Positions 1 to 6,904 of a DNA stretch of 36,241 nucleotides are shown here, in pieces. A model generated the notes under the pieces. That model was not told where the DNA came from, made no database searches, and saw only the letters and a list, made by a program, of their open reading frames with translations. This stretch comes from Pseudomonadota bacterium (lineage in GTDB: Bacteria > Pseudomonadota > Gammaproteobacteria > Xanthomonadales > Xanthomonadaceae): positions 1 through 36,241 of the forward strand of contig JAEZCF010000139.1 in assembly GCA_023430045.1 (NCBI GenBank), read 5' to 3'. The first letter of the stretch is position 1. The number at the start of each line of letters is the position of its first letter. Position numbers and translations under genes: made by a program.

Positions 1-659
1 GCGACCGGTGACGGTGTCAGCTTGAGGGTGGCTTCAACGATCAGCGCCAGCGTGCCTTCGCTGCCGACCAGAAGATGGGTCAGGTCGTAGCCGGTAGCGT
101 CCTTGGTATAGGCCCCGCCACACCGGATGAGGTCGCCGGTGCCGGTCACTGCCACCAGTCCCAGCACATTGTCGCGGCTGGTGCCGTATTTCACCGCGCG
201 GGGCCCGCCGGCATTGCAGGCAAGATTGCCGCCAATGCTGCAGATATCCGCACTTGACGGATCCGGTGCCCAGAACAGGCCGTGCGACTGCAGGGCCTGC
301 TGCAGGTCGCCATTGAGCACGCCAGGTTCGACCACGGCGCAGCGGTCGCCGGGACGCACGGCCAGGATGCGGTTCATCCGCGCGAACGACAGCACGATGC
401 TGCCTTTTATCGGCACGGCTGCACCGGTGGTGCCTGTACCTGCGCCACGTGCAACCAGCGCAACGCCATGACGACGGCAGGCCCGTACCAGCGCCTGTAC
501 GTCCTCGCGAGATTGCGGCAGCGCCACGCCCGCCGGCAGCTCGCGGCGCCAGGAGTTGTCCTGCGCGTGGGCGGCGAGTGTGGACGGGTCGGTCCGCCAA
601 CCTTCTCCGAGCAGGCGGGAAAGTTCATCGACCAGGTCGGCCGGCAGGTCAGCAGTCAT
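1..659 (-). CDS. FAD-binding oxidase, GlcD/D-lactate dehydrogenase-like (partial, C-terminus outside window)
   Basis: The first 219 codons of a minus-strand gene are present; it runs off the left edge with no stop. The start is ATG at 659, reading MTADLPADLVDELSRLLGEG. This is the N-terminal PCMH-type FAD-binding domain of the COG0277 family (glycolate oxidase GlcD, D-lactate dehydrogenase, D-2-hydroxyglutarate dehydrogenase). A glycine-rich loop, ARGAGTGTTGA, lies near residues 70-80. GGNLACNAGGP lies near 143-153 and LLVGSEGTLALI near 197-208; all are typical of FAD contact in this family. Family members are usually about 460 residues, so roughly half is seen. It follows yraN by 46 bases on the same strand and is probably the last or a late gene of the lpoA-yraN transcript. 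The substrate cannot be assigned from this half; a 2-hydroxyacid is the family expectation. Confidence 0.88.
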   Translation of the reverse strand, partial: MTADLPADLVDELSRLLGEGWRTDPSTLAAHAQDNSWRRELPAGVALPQSREDVQALVRACRRHGVALVARGAGTGTTGAAVPIKGSIVLSFARMNRILAVRPGDRCAVVEPGVLNGDLQQALQSHGLFWAPDPSSADICSIGGNLACNAGGPRAVKYGTSRDNVLGLVAVTGTGDLIRCGGAYTKDATGYDLTHLLVGSEGTLALIVEATLKLTPSPV

Positions 660-705
660 GGGACGTGCGCTTCTTCATGCAGGTCAGTAACAAGGGGGAG
701 GCCGG

Positions 706-1074
706 TCAGCTGCCATCGGTACGGAACGCGTCGCGCAGCCAGTGCAGACGAGGTGGATCACCGCTGGCTTCGACCACATCGAAACGACAGGGCCGTTCGG
801 CCAGGTCCGGATGCCGCTGCAGGTACAGTTGAGCAGCCAGGGCCAGGCGATGCTGCTTGCGATGATCGACCGAACCGGCCCCGCCACCGAAGGCGCCGCG
901 CGCACGGTAGCGCACTTCCACGAACACCACGGTCCCGGCATGTTCCATCACCCGGTCCAGCTCGCCACCGCGGAAACTCACGTTACGGTCCAGCAACCGC
1001 AGGCCCGCGGCACAGAGCAGCTGTTCGGCGGCCATCTCGACCGCCGCGCCACGCTCCGCGCGCTCAGTTGGCAC
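706..1074 (-). CDS. yraN: YraN/UPF0102 family putative endonuclease-fold protein
   Basis: 122 codons, starting at GTG 1074 (VPTERAERGAAVEMAAEQ). This start overlaps the end of the lipoprotein gene by 11 bases, which suggests translational coupling. A longer reading from ATG 1227 is open, but it only translates lpoA in another frame. The UPF0102 signature is present: RGGELDRVM near residues 34-42 and VVFVEVRYR near 48-56, resembling the acidic core of Holliday-junction-resolvase-like nucleases. The usual ExK lysine is arginine here (EVR). Length matches the family (about 120). The gene pair lpoA-yraN is conserved in many gammaproteobacteria, including E. coli yraM-yraN. Family membership is clear; biochemical function is not established. 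Confidence 0.9.
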   Translation of the reverse strand: MPTERAERGAAVEMAAEQLLCAAGLRLLDRNVSFRGGELDRVMEHAGTVVFVEVRYRARGAFGGGAGSVDHRKQHRLALAAQLYLQRHPDLAERPCRFDVVEASGDPPRLHWLRDAFRTDGS

Positions 1075-2785
1075 TTGCGATCGGCATCGGCCGGCCGCCG
1101 CTGAAGGTGGACCACGCAGGAACGCGCAGCACGTTGCCGTCGCCATCCAGGAACAGGGTGCCGGTGGCACCGGACAGACCGCCCTCATGGGCCAGGTTTT
1201 CCAGGTAGCCACTGATCTTCCAGGCATCGAACCCGAACGCGAACAGGCGTCCAGCGGGACCGCGCGCGCTCGGCAGCATCTGGCCGACGCTGCCGGCGGG
1301 GGGCAGGCCCGCCACCGGGCGTACGTTCCATGCTTCGTTGGGGTAGATGATGCCGTCCAGCGCCATGTCCTCCTCCGCCTTGCCGCTGCCGATGGTCAGC
1401 TGCGAGGTACCCACGCGGGTGCCGCCGGCTGCGCCGGCCAGTGCCAGCTGCGGAGCCAGCTGCCGTGCCTGCGGCGCACGTACAGCCAGCAGTACGCCAT
1501 CGGCCGGTCCGGCGGCGCGCAACTGCGCGGTGATGTCGCTGACCGTGTCGCCGACGGCGATGGTGGACAGCACCTGGCCACCGCGCTGTTTGAAACGTTC
1601 GCCAAAGGCGGTGGCGGTGCGACGGCCCGTGTCGTCGTTGCTGTGCAGCACCAGCACCTTGGCGCGTTCGCGACCACGCAGGTACTCGGCGGCCAGCACG
1701 CCATCGTCCTCCGGCGCCAGCGAGAACCCCGCGCTGCCGGCCGGCGGAGCATCCTTGCCGCGGTTCAGCGCCAGCACCGGTACCGGCAACTGCGCGCGGC
1801 GGTAGACCGCGTCGACCTCGTCGCGGCCGAGCGGACCGACGATGAAATCGGCGCCTGCGGTGACGGCCTTGTCATAGGCGGCCAGCGCGCCTGCCGGGGT
1901 GCCGGCGGTGTCGATGAATTCGATGTCCGGCTTGCGGCGGGTCTCGCCGTAGTAACCGGTCAGCAGGCCATCGCGCACCGGTTGGGCGGCCGTGGCCAGC
2001 CGGCCGGTCAACGGCAGCAGCACGGCCATCTTCATCGGCGGACGATAGCCGTCGCTCATCGCCGGCGGGCGCTTGCTGGTATCGAACTGTGCAGCGGCCT
2101 CGCGTTCGAATGGGCGCGGTAGCGGCAGGCCACGGGCGATCAGGGCACGGCCTGCGAAGTTGTACAGCGGGTCGTTGGCCGGCAGCGCGGCGGTGCGGGA
2201 ACGCAGGGTAGCGTCGTCCAGCGTGCCCAGCAGTGCTACGACGGCGGCCTGGTTTTCGCTGCGTGCCTGACCGTCCAGGCTGGCATGTGCACGGGCACGT
2301 TCCTGCGCGGCGCCGAAGGCATCGCCGGTGCCCTGCAGCGCGGCTGCACGGGCCAGGTGCCAGCGCGTGGCCAGTTCGGGTGATACCTCGCCGCCGGATT
2401 CGGACAGCGCCGCCAATGCCTGTGCGGGCTGCTGGTCGGCCAGCGCGAGTTCGGCGGTGGTCAGCTGGTAGCGCAGGCGGCTTGCGCCGTTGAGCTGGCG
2501 GGCCTGCACCTGCGCCAGCAGGCTGCGGGCACGCGCAGCGTCGCCGGCCTCGTGCCACGCGAAGGCGGCATCGGCCAGGACATTGCTGCGGGCGCTGCCG
2601 CGCAGCGTGCCGGCCAGCGTCTCCAGCTGGAGCGCGGCGTCGCGGGGGCGGCCCTGGCCGATCAACTGCAGGGCCTGGCTCTGTTCCGGCGAATCGGGCG
2701 CGCTGGTCAGGCTGGTGGTGGCGCAGCCGGCCAGCAGCAACAGCGACAACGAGAGGGCGGAGATCCGTGTGACAGGCTTGTTCAT
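1064..2785 (-). CDS. lpoA: Penicillin-binding protein activator LpoA/LppC-type outer-membrane lipoprotein
   Basis: 573 codons from ATG 2785. In E. coli the family (YraM/LpoA) activates the bifunctional peptidoglycan synthase PBP1a from the outer membrane. The protein begins MNKPVTRISALSLSLLLLAG followed by Cys, a textbook lipoprotein signal with the LLAGC lipobox, so it should be lipidated and periplasm-facing. The N-terminal half is Ala/Leu/Arg-rich helical repeat (TPR-like). The C-terminal half (from about residue 240, KMAVLLPLTGRLA) has the periplasmic-binding-protein-like fold of this family, with the motif FIVGPLGRDEVDAV. An alternative ATG four codons upstream (2797) is possible. I prefer 2785 because it gives the usual short basic n-region and has a GGA at suitable spacing. 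Divergent from rsmI, as in E. coli yraL-yraM. Confidence 0.9.
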   Translation of the reverse strand: MNKPVTRISALSLSLLLLAGCATTSLTSAPDSPEQSQALQLIGQGRPRDAALQLETLAGTLRGSARSNVLADAAFAWHEAGDAARARSLLAQVQARQLNGASRLRYQLTTAELALADQQPAQALAALSESGGEVSPELATRWHLARAAALQGTGDAFGAAQERARAHASLDGQARSENQAAVVALLGTLDDATLRSRTAALPANDPLYNFAGRALIARGLPLPRPFEREAAAQFDTSKRPPAMSDGYRPPMKMAVLLPLTGRLATAAQPVRDGLLTGYYGETRRKPDIEFIDTAGTPAGALAAYDKAVTAGADFIVGPLGRDEVDAVYRRAQLPVPVLALNRGKDAPPAGSAGFSLAPEDDGVLAAEYLRGRERAKVLVLHSNDDTGRRTATAFGERFKQRGGQVLSTIAVGDTVSDITAQLRAAGPADGVLLAVRAPQARQLAPQLALAGAAGGTRVGTSQLTIGSGKAEEDMALDGIIYPNEAWNVRPVAGLPPAGSVGQMLPSARGPAGRLFAFGFDAWKISGYLENLAHEGGLSGATGTLFLDGDGNVLRVPAWSTFSGGRPMPIASAN

Positions 2786-2866
2786 GATCAGGTCCATGCG
2801 GAAAGGGCAGCGGCCGTGGCCGGGTACACGCTACGATTCTACCCTTGACCCCAGAGTGCCGTTGAG
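2786..2866. promoter_or_regulatory. Divergent promoter region lpoA/rsmI
   Basis: This 81-base spacer between divergent starts must hold signals for both genes. On the minus strand TAGAAT (complement of 2836-2841) is a good -10 for lpoA. On the plus strand TACGAT (2832-2837) is a reasonable -10 for rsmI. The two overlap by two bases, so the promoters would share the same DNA. No convincing -35 is seen on either side. Assignment is by eye only. Confidence 0.4.
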
Positions 2867-3685
2867 ATGATCGTTGCCACGCTGCATGTCGTTGCCACCC
2901 CGATCGGCAATCTTGCCGACCTGAGCCCCCGGGCGCTGGAGGTGCTGCGCTCGGTGGCGGCGATATGCGCCGAGGACACGCGCCATACCAGCCAGCTGCT
3001 GTCGCATTTCGGCATCCAGAAGCCGCTGGTGGCACTGCATGAACACAATGAGGACGCGCTGTCCGAACGCATCGTGGCGCGCCTGCAGGCCGGCGAATCG
3101 CTGGCGCTGGTCAGCGATGCCGGCACGCCGCTGGTCAGCGACCCGGGTTTCCGGGTGGTCCGCGCCGCGCGTGCGGCCGGCATCCGGGTCAGCCCGGTAC
3201 CCGGCGCCTGCGCGGCGATCGCCGCGCTCAGCGTGGCCGGATTGCCCAGCGACCGTTTCAGCTTCGAGGGCTTCCTGCCGGCGAAATCGTCCGCGCGTCG
3301 TGAACGGCTGCAGTCGCTGGCGGGCGAAGTCCGCACGATGGTGTTCTACGAATCATCGCACCGCATCAGCGAATCGCTGGCCGACATGCAGGCCGCCTTC
3401 GGGGGGGAACGTCCTGCAGTGCTGGCACGCGAACTCACCAAGCTGTTCGAGACGGTTCTCGATGGCGACCTGGCCAGCCTGCGACGGCAGGTGGACGCCG
3501 ATGAGAACCAGCGCAAGGGCGAATTCGTGGTGATGGTGCAGGGCGCGCCCAACGATGAGCAGGCGCAGCTGGCGCATGGGTTGCGGGTCTACGCGACGTT
3601 GAGCCAGCACCTTCCGCCGTCCACCGCCGCCCGGTTGGCGGCCGAACTGACCGGTGCGCCGCGCAAGGCGCTGTACGGATCCTGA
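2867..3685 (+). CDS. rsmI: 16S rRNA (cytidine(1402)-2'-O)-methyltransferase RsmI
   Basis: 272 codons, starting MIVATLHVVATPIGNLADLS. RsmI uses S-adenosylmethionine to 2'-O-methylate C1402 in the decoding centre of 16S rRNA. The tetrapyrrole-methylase fold is recognisable from TPIGNLADLSPRALEVL near residues 11-27, CAEDTRHTSQLL near 36-47 and the SAM-site segment LVSDAGTPLVSDPGFRVV near 80-98. Another family segment, VFYESSHRI, is near 159-167. Length is close to the E. coli protein (286). The ribosome-binding site is weak. The gene precedes rnpB on the same strand, but rnpB appears to have its own promoter. rsmH, which methylates the base of the same nucleotide (C1402), lies about 2 kb downstream in the dcw cluster. 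Confidence 0.95.
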   Translation: MIVATLHVVATPIGNLADLSPRALEVLRSVAAICAEDTRHTSQLLSHFGIQKPLVALHEHNEDALSERIVARLQAGESLALVSDAGTPLVSDPGFRVVRAARAAGIRVSPVPGACAAIAALSVAGLPSDRFSFEGFLPAKSSARRERLQSLAGEVRTMVFYESSHRISESLADMQAAFGGERPAVLARELTKLFETVLDGDLASLRRQVDADENQRKGEFVVMVQGAPNDEQAQLAHGLRVYATLSQHLPPSTAARLAAELTGAPRKALYGS

Positions 3686-3714
3686 TCCGGCCTGCCCTCG
3701 GCGCGCAGGGAATG

Positions 3715-3723
3715 TGGGACAAT
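3715..3723 (+). promoter_or_regulatory. Extended -10 promoter element of rnpB
   Basis: TGG followed by GACAAT forms an extended -10 (TGn plus hexamer) ending 6-7 bases before the predicted 5' end of the RNase P RNA. No clear -35 is present, which suits an extended -10 promoter. The position relative to the RNA supports it; transcription was not tested. Confidence 0.55.
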
Positions 3724-3729
3724 GCGCGC

Positions 3730-4088
3730 GGCGGAGTCGGCCAGGCAGTCGCGTCATCCCCTCGTGGGATGCCGAGGAAAGTCCGGGCTCCACAGGGCAA
3801 GGTGCCAGGTAACGCCTGGGCGGCGCGAGCCGACGGAAAGTGCAGCAGAAAGATACCGCCTACGTCTTCTCCGGAAGGCCGGCAAGGGTGAAATGGTGCG
3901 GTAAGAGCGCACCGCGAGTCTGGTAACAGACCGGCACGGCAAACCCCACCTGGAGCAAGACCAAATAGGGACCTCATGACGTGGCCCGCGTCGGGTCCGG
4001 GTAGGTTGCTTGAGCGTCCGCGGTGACGCGGCGCCTAGAGGAATGACTGTCCACGACAGAACCCGGCTTATCGGCCGGCTCCGCCACT
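3730..4088 (+). ncRNA. rnpB: RNase P RNA, bacterial class A
   Basis: The catalytic RNA of ribonuclease P, which trims the 5' leader of pre-tRNAs. Recognised from conserved blocks in order: CCAGGCAGTCGC at the 5' end, GAGGAAAGTCCGGGCTCCA (about 3775-3793), GTGCCAGGTAACGCCTGG, the GGTAAGAGCGCACCG block (about 3900), GAGCAAGACCAAATAGGG (about 3953-3970) and CACGACAGAACCCGGCTTA near the 3' end. The 5' end (GGCGGAGTCGGCC) pairs with the 3' end (GGCCGGCTCCGCC) to close helix P1, which fixes the ends to within a few bases. Length (about 359) is normal. A pyrimidine-rich run after 4088 may aid termination. The short reading frame inside this gene is not coding. Confidence 0.96.
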
Positions 4089-4114
4089 TCTTTCCTCCTT
4101 GCATGGCTGCAGTT

Positions 4115-4136
4115 GCCGGCCAGCGGCCGGTTCTAT
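4115..4136 (-). repeat. Degenerate SMAG-like palindrome at the stop of the NRDE gene
   Basis: On the minus strand the TAG stop codon is followed by AA and a hairpin with arms CCGGCC/GGCCGG and a 3-base loop GCT, then GGCAACT-like sequence. This is nearly the layout of the GTAG-headed repeats at 27897 and 36179, with ATAG in place of GTAG. It sits between convergent rnpB and the NRDE gene and could end transcription from both sides. Confidence 0.5.
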
Positions 4137-4891
4137 CGCGGTAAGCTGGCGCTGGTCTCGCCGGTGAACACACCCTGCGGGCCGAACCGGCGCTCATGGA
4201 TCCGGCCATGGCCATGTGCATCGATGAACACCAGGGTGCTGGCGCGGGTTCCGTAGTCGTCGCCGCGGATGAATGCCGTGCTCAGCCAGCGTTCGCGCTC
4301 CAGGCCGATGCCGGTGTCCGGCAGGTCGATGTCCGCCGGGCGGTGTTCATCGGCCAGTGCCGTCCACAGAGGCTCCAGCGAGGTCTCGCCGGCCTCCAGC
4401 CACGCCGACAGTGCATCCATCAGGCGCCGGGTTTTCGGCCACGGTGCGTCCAGCGCGGCGTTGGACATCCCATGCACGCCTGCGGCCAGCGACTGTCGGT
4501 CAAATGGATGATTGCCCAGGTATTCGACGCTCTCCGCGTCGGCCAGCAGGAGATTGAACGGCGCATAGGACGCCGCCTCCCGGGCCAGAAGGTCGGCGTG
4601 TCCGGCTGCCGTGCGGGTGCCGCGAAGGAAACCGGCGACCAGTGCACCCCGCGAGGGCCCGGCCTGCGCAGCCATCGGGTCGCGCACGTTTGTGACTACG
4701 GCCATGCGTCCGGCTGACCCAACGGCGGCCCAGCCGCCCCCGGAACGCAGGTCGCGTCCACCCAGCACTCCGGGCGCATCGCTCCACGGCGCCAGTGGGG
4801 CCGTGGGGCGGGCATGGAATTCGTCACGGTTGCCGGCCATCACCAGCCGCCAGCGCGGATGACGCAACCAGGCCAAGGCAAGCAGGCACAT
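4133..4891 (-). CDS. NRDE family protein (TANGO2-like)
   Basis: 252 codons from ATG 4891, reading MCLLALAWLRHPRWRLVMAG and then the family-defining NRDE at residues 21-24. The NRDE superfamily (animal TANGO2, implicated in haem or lipid handling) has an Ntn-hydrolase-like layout in which Cys2 would be the N-terminal nucleophile after Met removal; Cys2 is present here. Further conserved segments are GGRDLRSGGGWAAV (about 44-57), TNVRDP (about 67-72) and GMSNAALDAPWPK (about 140-152). Length is typical (about 250). It is monocistronic, convergent with rnpB and divergent from mraZ. Family assignment is secure; the bacterial function is unknown. Confidence 0.9.
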   Translation of the reverse strand: MCLLALAWLRHPRWRLVMAGNRDEFHARPTAPLAPWSDAPGVLGGRDLRSGGGWAAVGSAGRMAVVTNVRDPMAAQAGPSRGALVAGFLRGTRTAAGHADLLAREAASYAPFNLLLADAESVEYLGNHPFDRQSLAAGVHGMSNAALDAPWPKTRRLMDALSAWLEAGETSLEPLWTALADEHRPADIDLPDTGIGLERERWLSTAFIRGDDYGTRASTLVFIDAHGHGRIHERRFGPQGVFTGETSASLPR

Positions 4892-4998
4892 GCGACAGAG
4901 TCTGATCGTTTGCGCACATTTCCGCCAACCCGGTTAAGCGTTCCATGAATGAGTGGTCGAGGTTTCACGCCCTCTGCACAGGCCTGAACTTCGCCCCA

Positions 4999-5015
4999 AT
5001 CTCAAAATTTGAGAT
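4999..5015. promoter_or_regulatory. 17-base palindrome, candidate operator
   Basis: Arms ATCTCAAA and TTTGAGAT around a single central A. The symmetry is perfect over 8 bases per arm. It lies 92 bases upstream of the mraZ -35 and 108 bases upstream of the NRDE start codon, so it could serve either gene. The sequence does not match an operator I can name. Confidence 0.5.
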
Positions 5016-5027
5016 GAAACAGCAACT

Positions 5028-5036
5028 TGTGGATAA
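5028..5036 (-). promoter_or_regulatory. Consensus DnaA box upstream of the dcw operon
   Basis: The minus strand reads TTATCCACA, identical to the strong E. coli R1-type DnaA box. It lies 71 bases upstream of the TTGACA element of mraZ. Only one perfect copy was noticed, so this is not an origin. A role in linking DnaA level to division-gene expression is inference. Confidence 0.55.
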
Positions 5037-5106
5037 GCCTTGAACAAGTCTCTAAACATTGCTGCAAGCTATTGATGCCGCACGTGATTTTCGCCTGCAA
5101 AAGTTG

Positions 5107-5134
5107 TTGACAACCCTTTGACCGCTGCTAAGGT
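5107..5134 (+). promoter_or_regulatory. Putative main promoter of the dcw operon (mraZ promoter)
   Basis: A perfect -35 (TTGACA, 5107-5112) is followed after 16 bases by TAAGGT (5129-5134), a weak -10. It is the best sigma-70-like match ahead of mraZ. A short inverted repeat (GTTGT/ACAAC) overlaps the -35. The first of the phased GG(G) motifs begins at the -10, so a bound repressor would block initiation. Confidence 0.5.
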
Positions 5135-5178
5135 GGGCACACGAGGGAAAACCGGGTGTTTTGTGGTTTTTCGTGGTT
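5134..5178 (+). promoter_or_regulatory. Phased GG(G) repeats, candidate MraZ operator array
   Basis: Pentamers TGGGC (5134), AGGGA (5144), CGGGT (5153), TGGTT (5164) and TGGTT (5174) recur at intervals of 10, 9, 11 and 10 bases, so they lie on one face of the helix. E. coli MraZ binds TGGGN repeats spaced by 5 bases downstream of the mraZ promoter. The location and spacing here fit, but only the first copy matches TGGGN exactly. Confidence 0.5.
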
Positions 5179-5214
5179 CAATGTTTCACCGGGCGAAGGA
5201 AAGGTGCAGGCGTC

Positions 5215-5661
5215 GTGTTTCAGGGCGAGACGGCCATCACAGTTGACGACAAAGGGCGCATGGCGGTTCCCACCGCGCATCGCGACCTTGTCGCGCGTGT
5301 GAGCAACAACCGCCTGGTCCTCACCTACAACCCGTTCGAATCCGGCTGCCTGTGGCTGTATGCCGAGTCCGAATGGGAGCGGGTGCGCGACGACGTCATG
5401 GCCAAGCCAAACACCCAGCGCGTGGTCCGGCTGCTGCAGCAGAAGCTGGTCGGTTCGGCCGCGCACCTGGAGCTGGACGGCAATGGCCGCATCAGCATCC
5501 CCGCCAGCCACCGCGGCGCGGTGGGCATCGAGAAAAGGGCGGTATTGCTGGGCATGGGCGACAAATTCGAACTTTGGAGCGAGCAGGCGCATCGCGCACT
5601 GATCCAGCAGACGTTGTCTGACGGGGATCTGGGCGATGGGTTGCTCGACCTGAAATTGTGA
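5215..5661 (+). CDS. mraZ: Transcriptional regulator MraZ
   Basis: 148 codons from GTG 5215 (read as Met), beginning MFQGETAITVDDKGRMAVPT. MraZ is a DNA-binding regulator with two SpoVT/AbrB-type half-domains that form a ring. It represses its own operon in E. coli. The first half shows DDKGRMAVP near residues 11-19 and the second DGNGRISIP near 83-91, the expected duplicated signature. An open reading upstream (from 5161) lacks family similarity; GTG 5215 has AGGAAAGG 10 bases upstream and gives the usual xanthomonad length. Its stop overlaps the rsmH start by 4 bases (GTGA). The phased repeats just upstream are its likely target. Confidence 0.95.
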   Translation: MFQGETAITVDDKGRMAVPTAHRDLVARVSNNRLVLTYNPFESGCLWLYAESEWERVRDDVMAKPNTQRVVRLLQQKLVGSAAHLELDGNGRISIPASHRGAVGIEKRAVLLGMGDKFELWSEQAHRALIQQTLSDGDLGDGLLDLKL

Positions 5662-6644
5662 GCCGGGGTGCCCGGGTGCGCGGTCAAGCGCAGGCCGGTC
5701 ACCTCCCGGTGTCGCAGTCGCCGGCGGGGCATCTGCCGGTTCTGTACACCCAGGTCCTGGAAGGCCTGAGGGTGATCGAAAACGGACATTACCTGGATGG
5801 CACGTTCGGTCGTGGCGGACACGCCCGCGGCGTGCTGGAACAGCTCGGCATCGAGGGCCGCCTGCTGGTCATGGACAAGGATCCGGAAGCCATCGCCGTA
5901 GCCGAGCGCGACTTCGCGCCGGATCCGCGCGTGTCCATCTTCCGTGGCAGCTTCGCCCAGCTGCTGCAGTGGCCGGAAACCGCGGACGGCCTGGACGGCA
6001 TCCTGTTCGACCTTGGTGTTTCCTCGCCGCAGCTGGACGTGGCCGAACGTGGTTTCAGCTTCGGCAAGGACGGTCCGCTGGACATGCGCATGGACCCGGA
6101 CAGCGGCGAGAGCGCGGCGCAGTGGCTGGCACGCGCCGATGACACTGAGATCGCCGACGTGTTGTGGACCTATGGCGAGGAGCGCCAGAGCCGGCGCATC
6201 GCCCGGGCGATCGTGGCGCGCCGGCAGAAGCAGCCGTTCACCCGTACCGCCGAGCTGGCGGAGGTGATCGCGTCGGTGATGCCGCGCGGCAAGGACAAGA
6301 TTCATCCGGCCACGCGCAGCTTCCAGGCCATCCGCATCCATATCAACCGCGAACTGGCTGACCTGGAAGCGGGACTGGATGCGGCGGTCGAGCGCCTGCG
6401 GCCCGGCGGCCGGTTGGCGGTGATCAGTTTCCATTCGCTGGAAGACCGCATCGTCAAGCAGTACATGAACCGGTTGGCCAAGGCACCTCCGAGCAATCGT
6501 CGCCTGCCGGAACAGCAGGCCTTCGTTCCGACCCTGGACCTTGTCGGCGGCGCCATCAAGGCCAGTGACGACGAGCTGGCGGCCAATCCGCGCGCGCGCA
6601 GCGCGGTACTGCGGGTCGCGCAGAAGCGCGAGGTGGCGCAGTGA
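5658..6644 (+). CDS. rsmH: 16S rRNA (cytosine(1402)-N(4))-methyltransferase RsmH
   Basis: 328 codons from GTG 5658, overlapping mraZ by GTGA. RsmH (MraW) N4-methylates C1402 of 16S rRNA, the same nucleotide that RsmI 2'-O-methylates. Seen: HLPVLYTQVLEGL near residues 25-37, the SAM motif DGTFGRGGHARG near 47-58, FDLGVSSPQLDVAERG near 117-132, and MRMDPDSG, THPATRSFQA-like (IHPATRSFQAIRIHINRE) and VISFHSLEDRIVK segments, all family hallmarks. The N-terminus carries a short in-frame duplication (AGHLPV twice, around residues 13-18 and 23-28) before the conserved domain. It is the second gene of the dcw chain, coupled to ftsL by GTGA. Confidence 0.96.
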   Translation: MSRGARVRGQAQAGHLPVSQSPAGHLPVLYTQVLEGLRVIENGHYLDGTFGRGGHARGVLEQLGIEGRLLVMDKDPEAIAVAERDFAPDPRVSIFRGSFAQLLQWPETADGLDGILFDLGVSSPQLDVAERGFSFGKDGPLDMRMDPDSGESAAQWLARADDTEIADVLWTYGEERQSRRIARAIVARRQKQPFTRTAELAEVIASVMPRGKDKIHPATRSFQAIRIHINRELADLEAGLDAAVERLRPGGRLAVISFHSLEDRIVKQYMNRLAKAPPSNRRLPEQQAFVPTLDLVGGAIKASDDELAANPRARSAVLRVAQKREVAQ

Positions 6645-6904
6645 GCCGGTTGATCCTGGTGATGCTGCTGGCCTGCACGGTCGCGTCGGCGATCGGCGTG
6701 GTGTTCGTGCGCCACCGTCATCGGCAGACGTTCATCGAACTGGCGCGTGCCGAACGCGTCCGCGATGAGCTCAACATCGAATTCGGGCGCCTGCAGCTGG
6801 AACAGGCCACCCTGGCTGAAGCCAACCGGGTGGATCGGGTCGCGCGCGAGAAGCTGGGCATGAAGTTCCCCGAGGCCGCCGATGTGGTGGTGGTGCGCCC
6901 ATGA
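6641..6904 (+). CDS. ftsL: Cell division protein FtsL
   Basis: 87 codons from GTG 6641 overlapping the rsmH stop. FtsL is a small bitopic protein that forms the FtsQLB subcomplex and signals to FtsWI. Residues 3-23 are a single transmembrane segment (LILVMLLACTVASAIGVVFV), followed by a basic stretch (RHRHR) and a heptad-like coiled coil through about residue 65 (RAERVRDELNIEFGRLQLE). The conserved ending RVARE-KLGMKFP lies near 68-78. Length suits the gammaproteobacterial family, and position between rsmH and ftsI is diagnostic. The stop overlaps ftsI by ATGA. Confidence 0.93.
   Translation: MSRLILVMLLACTVASAIGVVFVRHRHRQTFIELARAERVRDELNIEFGRLQLEQATLAEANRVDRVAREKLGMKFPEAADVVVVRP

Larger units (their letters stand above)
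4892..5214. promoter_or_regulatory. Intergenic control region, NRDE gene / mraZ (dcw operon)
   Basis: 323 bases with no coding gene, visibly richer in A and T than the flanking genes. It contains a 17-base palindrome (4999-5015), a consensus DnaA box (5028-5036), an inverted repeat ACTTGT/ACAAGT (5025-5030 and 5044-5049) that overlaps that box, a TTGACA -35 (5107-5112) and a phased array of GG(G) motifs (5134-5178). The region 4892-4998 shows nothing recognisable apart from room for the minus-strand promoter of the NRDE gene. Confidence 0.6.

Noticed and set aside
3722..3904. Short open frame inside rnpB
   Set aside because: The sequence is the conserved RNase P RNA; the frame has no ribosome-binding site or protein similarity.
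4980..5060. Chromosome replication origin
   Set aside because: Only one perfect DnaA box and no dnaA, dnaN or rpmH nearby.
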